Made by a program: the position numbers and the translations under genes
Origin: a virus
Strand: one strand, 5' to 3'
Virus record (IMG/VR): IMGVR_UViG_3300025459_000202
Coordinates: 1 to 29,675 of that record
DNA length: 29,675 bases
Part shown: positions 6,847 through 15,192 of the stretch, piece after piece
How the letters are laid out: each line of letters starts with the position of its first letter
Position numbering within the stretch: position 1 is the first letter of the stretch
The notes under the pieces: generated by a model
The model's input: the letters and a program-made list of their open reading frames with translations, nothing else
What the model was told of the DNA's origin: nothing
The model's database searches: none

Positions 6847-8187
6847 TTATCGGCCTACATCAATGAAGAATTTTTTCTTTACTTCATTATATGCCTCTTT
6901 ATCCGTCATGGAAGGATAAACTATATTTCTATCCATTTCATTATAAAACAGTTTGTTCGGATTCAATCTTCCTTCTGCTTTCAATTTTTTATATCTTTGT
7001 ATAGCTTTTGGTCGCCACCATTCCAAAATAGCTTTTACCCCATCTTTAAATAGTGGTTTCATAACTAATTTATTCTCTGTAATTTTTCTACAGAGAAATT
7101 CTTTTGTATTTTCATAAAAACACGAATAATAAACACCTCTTTCATATCCATGGCAATATTCTGATTGCTTAATGTCGCAAGCATCAAATATCATCGACAA
7201 TACTCTCATTTTTGCGCCTGTAACTGGGCCAGATACGCCTTCTTTCTGTTTCATAGCTTCATCATACTTTTCTTTTTTATATTGCTTTAACCAATCATGC
7301 CAATCTTTATAAACATCTTCATAGGGTTTAATGGGTATTTTACCCTTTGAAAGTCCAACACCTTTCCACCATTTCATGGCATCATACATAGAGGGACGAC
7401 CATATAAGCTGGTAGTTGTCATTCCAACTAACTTACAGGGTTTAGATTTTGTTTTATCTAAATCTTCATTTTCCCATTCATTTCTAACTACATCAGAAGT
7501 CACCAATGCTGCTATAAGTTTTCCACCTAAAAAATTTATTCCAAGTGGCTGTGTAGGAACAATAGTAGTTCCTATAGCAGAATATTTCAACATTTTGTGT
7601 TGTAATTTATCTTCTGATGTCCAACCAATAAATTTATCTCTGGCAGATATAGAAATAACATCACTAGCAATAGAAGCTATACCCAACACTTGATTTGATA
7701 TATTATCTATCATTAGGAATTTTATGAATCGTCCGGGTGCTTGGTTATATTCTGCTGTGCTGCAATAAATTCTCAAAGTAGTCCAAAGCCGTTCTTGAAA
7801 TTCATCAACAACAACAATTACTTTCGGTTGAAGAATGTTGATTTCCTTAATGGTAAGTTCTTCATCATTGATATTTGTCGGTTCCCATATTCTAGCTTTT
7901 GCTCTAGTATCATATTTTTTAATAAAATCATTTACCAATTGAATTTCTTCAAATTTTTTACGAAATGTAAATTCTTCAACTTTGAGAGATTTTAACCAAT
8001 TCAAATCATCTATAAGTTTCTGCTTATTTTTTTCAAAATTAAAAATATCTTCTCCCGTTGTAGATTTAACGATGTCATTGTTTGCATATTTCCCCAATGG
8101 CTCATTCATCTTTTTTCTTTCTTCTGATATTTTCTTCTTGATATCATCAGACCGTGGTTCAAAATTGAAAAAAGATTCTTCACTCAT
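6847..8187 (-). CDS. Divergent DruA/DUF4338-like protein with extra N- and C-terminal regions
   Basis: 446 residues. The centre matches the DUF4338 core of the smaller neighbour at 4694-5434: FLMIDNISNQVLGIASIASD at 157-176, ARDKFIGW at 182-189, GGKLIAALVTSDVVRNEW near 221-238, and SMYDAMKW at 266-273 followed by GLSKG. An N-terminal charged region of about 125 residues and a C-terminal region of about 165 residues (WHDWLKQYKKEKYDEA, a Cys-containing CHGYERGVYYSCFYE, then WWRPKAIQRYKKLKAEGR) are extra. No nuclease or ATPase motif is evident. It is the first gene of the operon, 14 bases from the divergent start of the 170-residue protein, so its promoter must overlap coding DNA. Confident that it shares the RDKFIGW module; function unknown. 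Confidence 0.6.
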   Translation of the reverse strand: MSEESFFNFEPRSDDIKKKISEERKKMNEPLGKYANNDIVKSTTGEDIFNFEKNKQKLIDDLNWLKSLKVEEFTFRKKFEEIQLVNDFIKKYDTRAKARIWEPTNINDEELTIKEINILQPKVIVVVDEFQERLWTTLRIYCSTAEYNQAPGRFIKFLMIDNISNQVLGIASIASDVISISARDKFIGWTSEDKLQHKMLKYSAIGTTIVPTQPLGINFLGGKLIAALVTSDVVRNEWENEDLDKTKSKPCKLVGMTTTSLYGRPSMYDAMKWWKGVGLSKGKIPIKPYEDVYKDWHDWLKQYKKEKYDEAMKQKEGVSGPVTGAKMRVLSMIFDACDIKQSEYCHGYERGVYYSCFYENTKEFLCRKITENKLVMKPLFKDGVKAILEWWRPKAIQRYKKLKAEGRLNPNKLFYNEMDRNIVYPSMTDKEAYNEVKKKFFIDVGR

Positions 8188-8201
8188 ACTTATATTGTAT
8201 T

Positions 8202-8714
8202 ATGCCAACAAATAAAGTCAATGATAAAGAAGTTATAAAAAAACAACCGAAACCAAAATATTATCATTGTTTTAAACTTAGTGAGACTAATGATGCTTTG
8301 TTTGATGCTAAAATGGATATGCCTATTGTGATAGGTTCAATAGCTATTATAAAATCTACCAAACTTCCTCCAAATTCTTTTGTGTTTTACTATGAATTGA
8401 ATTCTCAAATGTTTTTTGAAAAAGGACCAAATAAATATATAGAAATCAAAGGAGAAGGCTTACATCAAAAACCACCATTAAGATATCATTATCTGGACCC
8501 TAATAAATTCTTCTATCATCATTTCAAAATCAGTCCTGTTTTATCGGTGATATTTGACGATGAATTTGGTATGCCTTTGGCCTATGGGTCTAATCAAAGA
8601 ATTCAAGCAGTAATAAATAAAATTAGTAAAACATCAACTATTTTTTACTATAAAGAAGACATTGCAGTTAAAAATTCCTTCAAACTTTTTATGACTTACA
8701 AAGGAAAAAGTTAA
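8202..8714 (+). CDS. Unknown protein built of two similar halves
   Basis: 170 residues, not recognised. The two halves resemble each other: residues 20-75 (YYHCFKLS, LFD, MPIVIGS, FVFYYELN) and 104-160 (FYHHFKIS, IFD, MPLAYGS, TIFYYKED), joined by a GEGLHQKPPLRYHY linker. Each half looks like a small beta-rich unit with an aromatic Y-H-x-F-K start and an M-P-x-x-x-G-S turn. The N-terminus is lysine-rich. It is a single + gene between (-) genes: its start is 14 bases from a divergent start and its end overlaps a convergent stop by 4 bases. It may be an internal duplication of a phage structural or adaptor domain, which is inference only. Confidence 0.5.
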   Translation: MPTNKVNDKEVIKKQPKPKYYHCFKLSETNDALFDAKMDMPIVIGSIAIIKSTKLPPNSFVFYYELNSQMFFEKGPNKYIEIKGEGLHQKPPLRYHYLDPNKFFYHHFKISPVLSVIFDDEFGMPLAYGSNQRIQAVINKISKTSTIFYYKEDIAVKNSFKLFMTYKGKS

Positions 8715-8905
8715 ATAGCTAGTTTAACGTTAAATTCACATTCTGTAAGATTTTCATTTAACCCACCTGAAAGGGCTATTTCCATTTGTATTTCTGTTGG
8801 GTCAAGGCTAATTTTGATTATTGTATTTCTCTTGACATCAAAAATACCATACATATGTAAGTCAATCAAATGCGATTTCTTTTTCGCAATCTTTTTTCTT
8901 TTCAT
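8711..8905 (-). CDS. Small unknown protein
   Basis: 64 residues starting with a lysine/arginine cluster (MKRKKIAKKK) and continuing into an apparently beta-rich segment (LIDLHMYGIFDVKRNTIIKI, then IQMEIALSGG and CEFNVKLAI). No family is recognised. It follows the 133-residue gene by 23 bases and is the last gene of the (-) set that begins with the MoxR ATPase; its stop overlaps the convergent + gene by 4 bases. Coding status is supported by position and the absence of any other good frame here. Confidence 0.45.
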   Translation of the reverse strand: MKRKKIAKKKSHLIDLHMYGIFDVKRNTIIKISLDPTEIQMEIALSGGLNENLTECEFNVKLAI

Positions 8906-8928
8906 ATGTATGATATTTTTTAATATGA

Positions 8929-9330
8929 TTAAGCATTTACTGTCTTGGCGGTTGACGCTATATTTGTAACGGGTGTTACGGCAGGAGTAGCTGTTTGTGT
9001 GGAAATTTCCATAACGGTCATAATTTTTGGTATATCTAAAGAAATGCCATCAGCTTTTGCTTTGTCAATAGCAGATTGTTTAACAGGTCGCATAGCCCAA
9101 ACTTTTTGCGGTCTTCCTTTACCACAATTTTTTTGGCCTATTACTGCTACCAATCCTTCTTCATCTGTTGCTTTGTTCAATCGAACTCTCAGAGTGATAT
9201 CTGAACCTGATGATGTAAGCATATGAGGATTTATTTCTACCAAACTATCAATAGTAAAATATGAATCGTGTGGTGGCCAAGAAATAACTTGCTTTGTTTT
9301 ATTTTTACGTTGTGTTTTTCTAATACTCAT
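8929..9330 (-). CDS. Unknown DNA-binding-like protein
   Basis: 133 residues. It has a clear Shine-Dalgarno (AGAAGG, 7 bases before the ATG), unlike most genes here, so it may be strongly translated. A basic N-terminus (RKTQRKNKTK) leads into FTIDSLVEINPHM, an ITLRVRLNKA strand-helix region near 65-74 and GKGRPQKVWAMRPV near 91-104, an order that resembles a winged-helix domain whose wing carries the GRPQ segment. The last 25 residues are Thr/Ala/Val-rich and look disordered. It lies between the VWA gene and the 64-residue gene. The winged-helix idea is weak; no family was recognised. Confidence 0.45.
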   Translation of the reverse strand: MSIRKTQRKNKTKQVISWPPHDSYFTIDSLVEINPHMLTSSGSDITLRVRLNKATDEEGLVAVIGQKNCGKGRPQKVWAMRPVKQSAIDKAKADGISLDIPKIMTVMEISTQTATPAVTPVTNIASTAKTVNA

Positions 9331-9417
9331 AACTATACCTTCTTGTTGTGCTCTATTAAATATAGAACTTATATTATAATCACTATATCATAAATTCTTT
9401 GTTTTGTCAACATCTAT

Positions 9418-11685
9418 TTATACTTCTCTCAATAAAAAAAGTTTATTGATGGTTCTAGCAATCTCCATAACATTCTCAACATCAATAAATTGTGCATCTT
9501 TTCCATACATTATATAAAATAGTTCTCTTAACGTCAACTGTCTTTTCTTATCGGTTGTAATGGTGTTGAAATTTAGTCCTGTTAAAATCGTTGGTATATT
9601 ATCTTCCTGAATAAAATAACTAAGAATTTTTACACCATGAGAACGAAGTTTATCTACTTGCGCCTTAGTATGAAGAGCACCGGTTTCGCCTGTATAATTA
9701 AATCCCACACCATATTTGTTAGTTCGTGGACTAATCATATAACACGGTTCACCATCAGAAATATTAAGAAAATAATGGTCTTTCTCAGTTGTTTTTTTAC
9801 CGATTATAAATTCTTCCGCAATTGATTCAAAAGCTAATCCTTCTGGTGTCGAACCTCTAGCATAAAGGTATGGAAATAATCGTCTTATTTTAGAAATTTT
9901 ATCAGTTTTTGAATCATAAGCCAAAACAACGTAAGGTACTTCTACATTATTTGAAGTGTTCATGGTACTTCTAAATGACACAGATACTTCCAAATTTTCA
10001 ACCATTGAGGTAGCAACACAAATAGCAACAACACATGTGATGGTTGGGCACCATTTACTTTCAGATTGCATTGAACCACTGGAATCAACAGAAATATGAA
10101 GTTTAGCTTTATTATACTTTTCATTTTGTATCTTGTTAAAAATGTTTTCAAAACCAACACCTATATCTGAAAGTAGTCTTCTTTCAATTTTACCAGAACG
10201 TTTTCTAATATATTTTGTCAAAATTTCTTCATTCCTTATTTGAAGTTTCTTCCCAAGAAGTTTTCCTAACACAAATCCCTTAGCAACCGCATTATCATAA
10301 AGTTTGGGGGGAGCATTTGTACTCCCAGCCGCAGAACTATCTTTTGCTGCTAATGGAAAAGTAGATGGACCTGAATCAATCAATTGTTTTGTTAACTTTT
10401 TAACAACGATACAATCCACCGCAGCTTGAGTATAATCACCATTCAAACCAAATCCAACAGGTACTAAAATAATACCAGCTTTCTCAATAGCATCCAAAAT
10501 AGCTTCTTGTTGTCTGGTTACTTTTTCCTTAATACCATCATAATTGTGATTAAGAATATCACGTTGTTGATTAAAATTTTTGTTAAATTCTTCTAATTCT
10601 TCCTGAGAAAAATCTTTTACATTACCGGCATCTTCTGGAGAATATTCTATTTGTATGTCTCCATTTTTAATTCGTTTAATATAACCTTCCAATTCTTTTT
10701 CACTAAAATCTTTTTTAATGTTTTTATTATTTTGTTCAGAAGTTTCGTTTTTCTCTACAGTATTTAATTCATTCTTTGACTGTTCGATTTTTTCTTCATT
10801 ACATTTTTTATGACTATTATTACCATTTTTTGTTGAAAGTTTGTCGTGAATTTTTTGAACAGTAGCATTATCAGAATGAGGATTAGCTTCATCTTTTTGT
10901 TTTTCCAAATTATCAATTATAATTTCAACTATTTTATAACTTAGGTCAATTCTTTGAACGGTTGTTTTTAATCTAAAAATATTCTGAATATCAATTAATT
11001 CAGCAATTTCTCTTAAACCCGGCAATGCATCCAAATCAGTATCAAAATTAGTTAAATTTATTACACGAAATTCATAGGATAAAAGATTTGGAATTCTGAA
11101 TGCTTCTGATTTTAGAGCCTTTGAATTTGGTTCGTTGTTCCAAAATTTTTCATACATTGCTTTATAATATCCTCTATATCCCGGTGCTTCTTTAAAAATA
11201 TAACTATCTATGTATCTATCTTCCACATAATTCCATACCCATTTACATAAATTTGCTATATATTCTTCTGATAAGTTTTTGTCTTTAGCTTTTTTCTTTA
11301 AAGAAAGGGAGATGGGAATAGGAATTCTAGCAAATATAGATTTAGCGACATCGAAATCTGTCAATAAAATATGTGATGCTTCATGCAAAGCAACACCAAC
11401 AGACCAATCAAAATCCGATTTTCTTCGGATAGATGCTGATAAATATACTACATTCCCATCTGTAAAATTAAGTGTAGATTTTTCTTTAGAACAAAATTGA
11501 ACAGGAATATCCAAGTGAGTTAAAATAAATACAAAATTAGACACAATTCTACGATAAGCTGCAAGTTGTATCAAATCCATTGAGAATTTATCACCCCCAT
11601 TTGGAATATACTGATACAATAATTCCTTATTTAACCAGAAATCGGAATATGATTTTTCTTGCGATTTTATGATATTTTCACTCAT
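9418..11685 (-). CDS. VWA-domain protein with N-terminal HExxH metallopeptidase-like domain
   Basis: 755 residues. The N-terminal domain has HEASH at 101-105 and, about 50 residues later, a W-x-Y-V-E-D-R-Y-I-D segment at 151-160 that could give a third ligand, as in zinc metallopeptidase-like parts of DUF2201/CobT-type proteins. A charged, low-complexity linker (about 265-380) follows. The C-terminal von Willebrand A domain has the MIDAS motif DSSGSM at 534-539 and a later DGEPCYM. Its start overlaps the stop of the MoxR-type ATPase by 4 bases; MoxR plus VWA is a known working pair in which the ATPase remodels a target and the VWA protein is the adaptor. Names such as cobaltochelatase should be avoided. 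Target and proteolytic activity are unknown. Confidence 0.72.
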   Translation of the reverse strand: MSENIIKSQEKSYSDFWLNKELLYQYIPNGGDKFSMDLIQLAAYRRIVSNFVFILTHLDIPVQFCSKEKSTLNFTDGNVVYLSASIRRKSDFDWSVGVALHEASHILLTDFDVAKSIFARIPIPISLSLKKKAKDKNLSEEYIANLCKWVWNYVEDRYIDSYIFKEAPGYRGYYKAMYEKFWNNEPNSKALKSEAFRIPNLLSYEFRVINLTNFDTDLDALPGLREIAELIDIQNIFRLKTTVQRIDLSYKIVEIIIDNLEKQKDEANPHSDNATVQKIHDKLSTKNGNNSHKKCNEEKIEQSKNELNTVEKNETSEQNNKNIKKDFSEKELEGYIKRIKNGDIQIEYSPEDAGNVKDFSQEELEEFNKNFNQQRDILNHNYDGIKEKVTRQQEAILDAIEKAGIILVPVGFGLNGDYTQAAVDCIVVKKLTKQLIDSGPSTFPLAAKDSSAAGSTNAPPKLYDNAVAKGFVLGKLLGKKLQIRNEEILTKYIRKRSGKIERRLLSDIGVGFENIFNKIQNEKYNKAKLHISVDSSGSMQSESKWCPTITCVVAICVATSMVENLEVSVSFRSTMNTSNNVEVPYVVLAYDSKTDKISKIRRLFPYLYARGSTPEGLAFESIAEEFIIGKKTTEKDHYFLNISDGEPCYMISPRTNKYGVGFNYTGETGALHTKAQVDKLRSHGVKILSYFIQEDNIPTILTGLNFNTITTDKKRQLTLRELFYIMYGKDAQFIDVENVMEIARTINKLFLLREV

Positions 11686-12653
11686 TTAAAAGGAATTCTT
11701 ATTTTACCCCCTCGTCTTGGGTCATTTATTGGCGTAGTTGTTTTTGAAGCACTTACATCAATGTATTTTTGAGTAAGTTGTTTTACAAATAATCGTTCAC
11801 AATCTTGACCACCATCTTCACTATAAAGAGGATAAATTGTCATTTCAGCAATTTCATTTAATGAAAATCCATCCAATACCAAATTTGCCATTTCAATTAC
11901 TGAATCCGTTGTAATAAAAGTATTGATTTTTGGATTTTCTGTTTTACAGGCTAATTTTGTTTCTTCTGATATTTTTGTGATTAAATGAAAATTTTCTTTT
12001 TGTTTTTCTGTAGTTGTGGGGAAAAGAACTTCCAAAAGATGTTCTTCCTGTTTTGCATTAAGAATTTTCATTTCAACAATGACAGGGAAACGTGAAGTCA
12101 GAGCTTTATCCATAACTCTTGTTGCTGTATATTCATTGCCTATATTTGCTGTTGCAATGAATGATACGCCCTCCGCAACAGGCACTATGGCAGAATTTTC
12201 GGTTTCATCCAATCTGAGATATTTTTGAGTACTATCCAAAACAGGCATTAAAATATTCCATGCATCATGATGACCTCTTGATAATTCATCCAAAAGAATT
12301 ATTGCATTGGGAGTGCTAATTGCTTTGACAAATTCTGAAGGGTAGAAAATTGTTCCTTCATCTTTCTTAAATGTTGTATTACCAATAAGAGTAGCTCTTG
12401 CATCTTGAGTTGAACCAAGATTAAAGTAAAAAAATTGTCTGGTATCTGCATAAATTTTTGCAACCGATTTTGCAGCTTTGGTTTTACCAGACCTTGTTGG
12501 TCCGACAAAAAGAATATTTTTCCCCCGTATGACTGCCCAAACCAAGTATTTCCATTGAATGTCATCAATAATCAAATCATTAGGTTTTAAGTTTACACAT
12601 TCCAACAGGTAATTGGTTACTTCATCGTTTGTCATAGAAAATATATTTTCCAT
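11682..12653 (-). CDS. MoxR-type AAA+ ATPase
   Basis: 323 residues of the MoxR/CobS-like AAA+ class. Visible motifs are Walker A GPTRSGKT at 51-58, Walker B AIILLDE at 117-123, sensor 1 ATAN at 167-170 and an arginine-finger segment ALTSRF at 184-189. The enzyme should form a ring that uses ATP to remodel a protein complex together with the VWA protein, whose gene overlaps its stop (ATGA-type, 4 bases). A strong hairpin terminator lies between it and the gene upstream, so it probably has its own promoter in the roughly 45 bases after that hairpin. T4-like cyanophages carry comparable genes, often labelled cobS. Biological target unknown. Confidence 0.8.
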   Translation of the reverse strand: MENIFSMTNDEVTNYLLECVNLKPNDLIIDDIQWKYLVWAVIRGKNILFVGPTRSGKTKAAKSVAKIYADTRQFFYFNLGSTQDARATLIGNTTFKKDEGTIFYPSEFVKAISTPNAIILLDELSRGHHDAWNILMPVLDSTQKYLRLDETENSAIVPVAEGVSFIATANIGNEYTATRVMDKALTSRFPVIVEMKILNAKQEEHLLEVLFPTTTEKQKENFHLITKISEETKLACKTENPKINTFITTDSVIEMANLVLDGFSLNEIAEMTIYPLYSEDGGQDCERLFVKQLTQKYIDVSASKTTTPINDPRRGGKIRIPFK

Positions 12654-12698
12654 TTATATACAACAGTTTACCATCAACCATATAAAAAGTCAAGCGCA

Positions 12699-12730
12699 AA
12701 TAAAAACCGTGCTTTTACACGGTTTTTATT
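12699..12730 (-). terminator. Rho-independent terminator
   Basis: A perfect 13-bp stem (AATAAAAACCGTG, 12699-12711, paired with 12718-12730) with a 6-base loop. Read on the minus strand, the 3' arm ends in a T-rich tail. It lies 24 bases after the stop of the 12754-14343 gene and before the MoxR gene start, so it should end the upstream (-) transcript and separate it from the MoxR-VWA operon. The stem is nearly symmetrical, so it could also work weakly in the + direction. Confidence 0.75.
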
Positions 12731-12753
12731 ATAGCGATAATTAAGCAGTTTTA

Positions 12754-14343
12754 TTAGGTTGTCTTCTTAAAAGTAAATTTGGAAGTTTTCTTGTCTTTCA
12801 CTCTCAATTTTTTGTCAAGTTTGTGTTTTGGTGGTTTAACCTGAGGAGTTTTTGTAATGTTTTTATTTTTAGATTCCGGGTCTTTACCGGGCTCTGTCAC
12901 CTGCTTCATTGGTTGGTCAGGCATATCTTCTGCCCTCTTGGTTTGAGGTTCATTATAATTTTTATCATCTTTCTTAGTATCTTTAACACTACTATGTTTT
13001 GGGTCTTGATATCTAAAATTAACTTTAGCTTTCTCCGGGCCAGCATCCTTTTTAATTACTTCTCTATCTTCATAGTTATCAACAGATTTTTTATGTAATT
13101 TATCAGGAATAGTCTGATTTTTCAAATCATTAAAGTTAGCTTTGACAAATGCCTTAACTTGGTCCCATGTTTGAGCTATAGCACGGACTCTATCAACCAA
13201 TTTCACCATAGCATCAATATCATAATTATTTTCAAATTTTGGCACAATTCTAACATATAAAAGATTATGAGCACGAACAATCAACTGATTGTGGTCATCC
13301 CAATAGACTTCCCAAGTAGGGTCAATACCATGAACAATCGTTTCAAGTTCAGCCTGTAATTTATCATTAGTTTTATCCACACGTTGATTCAATTTTTTGA
13401 AATATCCCTTGGAAGTGTCTGTTTTTTCCTCTTCGGTTGGTTCTGGTTTAGAAACAGTCGCTATTTCTTTTAAAACTTCTTTAACTACATTACGAAGTGA
13501 CTCTTTAAGAAGTGTTCTTGGGTCGTTCTCTTTTTTTATTTCAGAGATACACTCTCTGATTATGTTTCTAAATTTAGTGATTTCATTCATAAATATTTCT
13601 TTAGTTAAATCTATAACGGACCATTCAGGATGTTTTTTCTGTAAATATCTGACTGTTACTACAACATGGTCAGGTGACGCAAATTCATATTGTTCTGTTC
13701 CATTTCCTGCTATATTACCATTTTCATCATAAGCAGTAACTTTATATTTTCCTAACCATTTTTTGCTAACTATAATTTGACTTTTATATTGTTGTGGTTT
13801 TTTTCCCCATTCTAATTCATCAACTCTATCTCTTGGTTCATATTGTGTTGGTTCAGTTGGTGGTTGTTGTTTTATTCCACGGGGTAATACATCACTAATT
13901 TTTCTTCCCTTCATAATTTGTGTTGCTGTATCATATTTAGGCCCTTTTACCGTTTCTCCTGTTTCTGGATTTACAAACTGAACTACTCCTTTATAACTGG
14001 ATAATTTCTTTATTTTTTCAATTCCTTTTTCAAATCCGCCTCTAATATAAACAGCATTTACAACTCTATAACCAAGTTCCGATTCTCTGTCAACAATAAT
14101 ATTGATATTTTCACTAGATACAGCTTCTTTCATACTTTGTGTAAGTTCCTTTGCTCTAATTATGCGATTGTCCGGTACATTATATTTTTTTTTAAGATGT
14201 TCTAAATTGTCACCTGTTTCCTTAACTTCTGGTTTACCTTTACCTAAATCATCCCAATAAGCATGTTGAGGCAATTCAATAATATTACCAGTTTTTTGGT
14301 CAACCAATTTGAGTTTCTCACCCATATCTGTAATAAAAGACAT
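12754..14343 (-). CDS. Large unknown protein with helical IIRECISEI-type motifs
   Basis: 529 residues from the ATG at 14343, chosen because AAGAGA lies 7 bases upstream; an ATG at 14349 and a TTG at 14379 are in frame. No family recognised. Residues 1-170 look folded; about 175-250 contain KKWLGKYKVTAYDENGNIAGNG. Near 252-300 there are two amphipathic helices of the same kind, FRNIIRECISEI and LRNVVKEVLKEI. Residues about 320-420 look folded (TWEVYWDDHNQLIVRAHNLL), and the last 110 residues are Lys/Pro/Asp-rich and disordered, ending KKTSKFTFKKTT. The helix motif also occurs in the protein at 20376-21722. An internal Met (about residue 252) just before the first motif could be a second start. 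A virion or prohead-associated role is possible but unproven. Confidence 0.55.
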   Translation of the reverse strand: MSFITDMGEKLKLVDQKTGNIIELPQHAYWDDLGKGKPEVKETGDNLEHLKKKYNVPDNRIIRAKELTQSMKEAVSSENINIIVDRESELGYRVVNAVYIRGGFEKGIEKIKKLSSYKGVVQFVNPETGETVKGPKYDTATQIMKGRKISDVLPRGIKQQPPTEPTQYEPRDRVDELEWGKKPQQYKSQIIVSKKWLGKYKVTAYDENGNIAGNGTEQYEFASPDHVVVTVRYLQKKHPEWSVIDLTKEIFMNEITKFRNIIRECISEIKKENDPRTLLKESLRNVVKEVLKEIATVSKPEPTEEEKTDTSKGYFKKLNQRVDKTNDKLQAELETIVHGIDPTWEVYWDDHNQLIVRAHNLLYVRIVPKFENNYDIDAMVKLVDRVRAIAQTWDQVKAFVKANFNDLKNQTIPDKLHKKSVDNYEDREVIKKDAGPEKAKVNFRYQDPKHSSVKDTKKDDKNYNEPQTKRAEDMPDQPMKQVTEPGKDPESKNKNITKTPQVKPPKHKLDKKLRVKDKKTSKFTFKKTT

Positions 14344-14371
14344 TATCATATCTCTTATAAATATCAATATT

Positions 14372-15148
14372 TCATCCAAAGAATTGATTTTCTGTAAGAG
14401 GATTTACTATGATTTGTTCAATTTCATCGGTATGATTTGTACTCTTTGGGTAAGATTGAAATGGATGTTTAAGATTTAACAGTATTTTTCTTTTTTCTTT
14501 TTTATTTCCAAGTAAGTAAACATATCTGTGTTTTGAAGATTCTTTTTTTCTCCAGAATGTATGACCTATCTTTTTTTTCAAATATTCAACGTTATGCGAA
14601 CCATATGTTGATGAAATAGTTCTTGAGTGAATCCATTTATAAGGAGGTCCAACTAAAGAAACAGAGTAATTGGGCATCAAAGCTAAAGAAGAATTACCTT
14701 GATAATGAAAATTACAAGCCTGATAAATAGTTCCTTTATGTCCCTGCTCACCATCTGCATAAGAAATTATTGCTTTAATATGTGGGAAATCTCTTTTAAC
14801 AAGTTCTAGAGATTTTGATATTGAATAACTTTCTATATTTTTACCGTATCCATCATGAATGAATAATCTAGTAAGTTCAAATACTTCGTAAACACCAACT
14901 AACTTTGAAATAGATTCGGCAGCAGAACGACCAACGGGCTGACCATATACAATACAACCAATAAGAGTTTCCTCTACAGCATTAAAAAATTGACATTGCT
15001 TGTCGGTAATATAAAAAATTCCATACGCAATCTGACATAAAGACCATTTATGTGAATAATGATATTTTATAATTATTTCTTCAGCTACAGCCTTATCTAT
15101 TTTCTTGATGATAACTCTTTTAGCATCAAAATATTTTTCTTCCAGCAT
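14372..15148 (-). CDS. Mom-like DNA-modification protein (GNAT fold)
   Basis: 258 residues resembling the Mom family of phage Mu, a GNAT-like group that modifies adenine in phage DNA and so protects it from restriction. Matching features are KYHYSHKW at 28-35, LIGCIVYGQPVGR near 62-74, ELTRLFIHDGYGKNIES at 91-107 (R94 and the KN-x-ES turn), SKSLELVKRDFP near 111-122, and SYADGEQGHKGTIYQACNF at 129-147. The N-terminus and the Lys-rich tail are extra. It lies 23 bases upstream of the large unknown gene's preferred start. Mu Mom needs iron and its reaction is unusual; whether this enzyme makes the same base is unknown. Another GNAT transferase is the alternative. Confidence 0.62.
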   Translation of the reverse strand: MLEEKYFDAKRVIIKKIDKAVAEEIIIKYHYSHKWSLCQIAYGIFYITDKQCQFFNAVEETLIGCIVYGQPVGRSAAESISKLVGVYEVFELTRLFIHDGYGKNIESYSISKSLELVKRDFPHIKAIISYADGEQGHKGTIYQACNFHYQGNSSLALMPNYSVSLVGPPYKWIHSRTISSTYGSHNVEYLKKKIGHTFWRKKESSKHRYVYLLGNKKEKRKILLNLKHPFQSYPKSTNHTDEIEQIIVNPLTENQFFG

Positions 15149-15192
15149 ATGGATAGATTATAACCTAATATAATATTTGTGTCAACTTTAAT

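Noticed and set aside
4694-8187. A complete Druantia defence system
   Set aside because: Only DruA-type genes are present; the large helicase and the other Dru proteins are missing, and the neighbours are replication genes.
9415-9422. TATAAATA on the minus strand, like a T4 late promoter
   Set aside because: It overlaps the end of the VWA gene and lies about 85 bases before the next start, further than usual. Such octamers are expected by chance in this AT-rich DNA, and the other copies (15586-15593, 28519-28526) are on the wrong strand for nearby genes.
9418-12653. Cobaltochelatase CobS/CobT identity for the ATPase-VWA pair
   Set aside because: Only the general MoxR-VWA architecture is shared; no other cobalamin genes are present, so a cofactor role is not supported.
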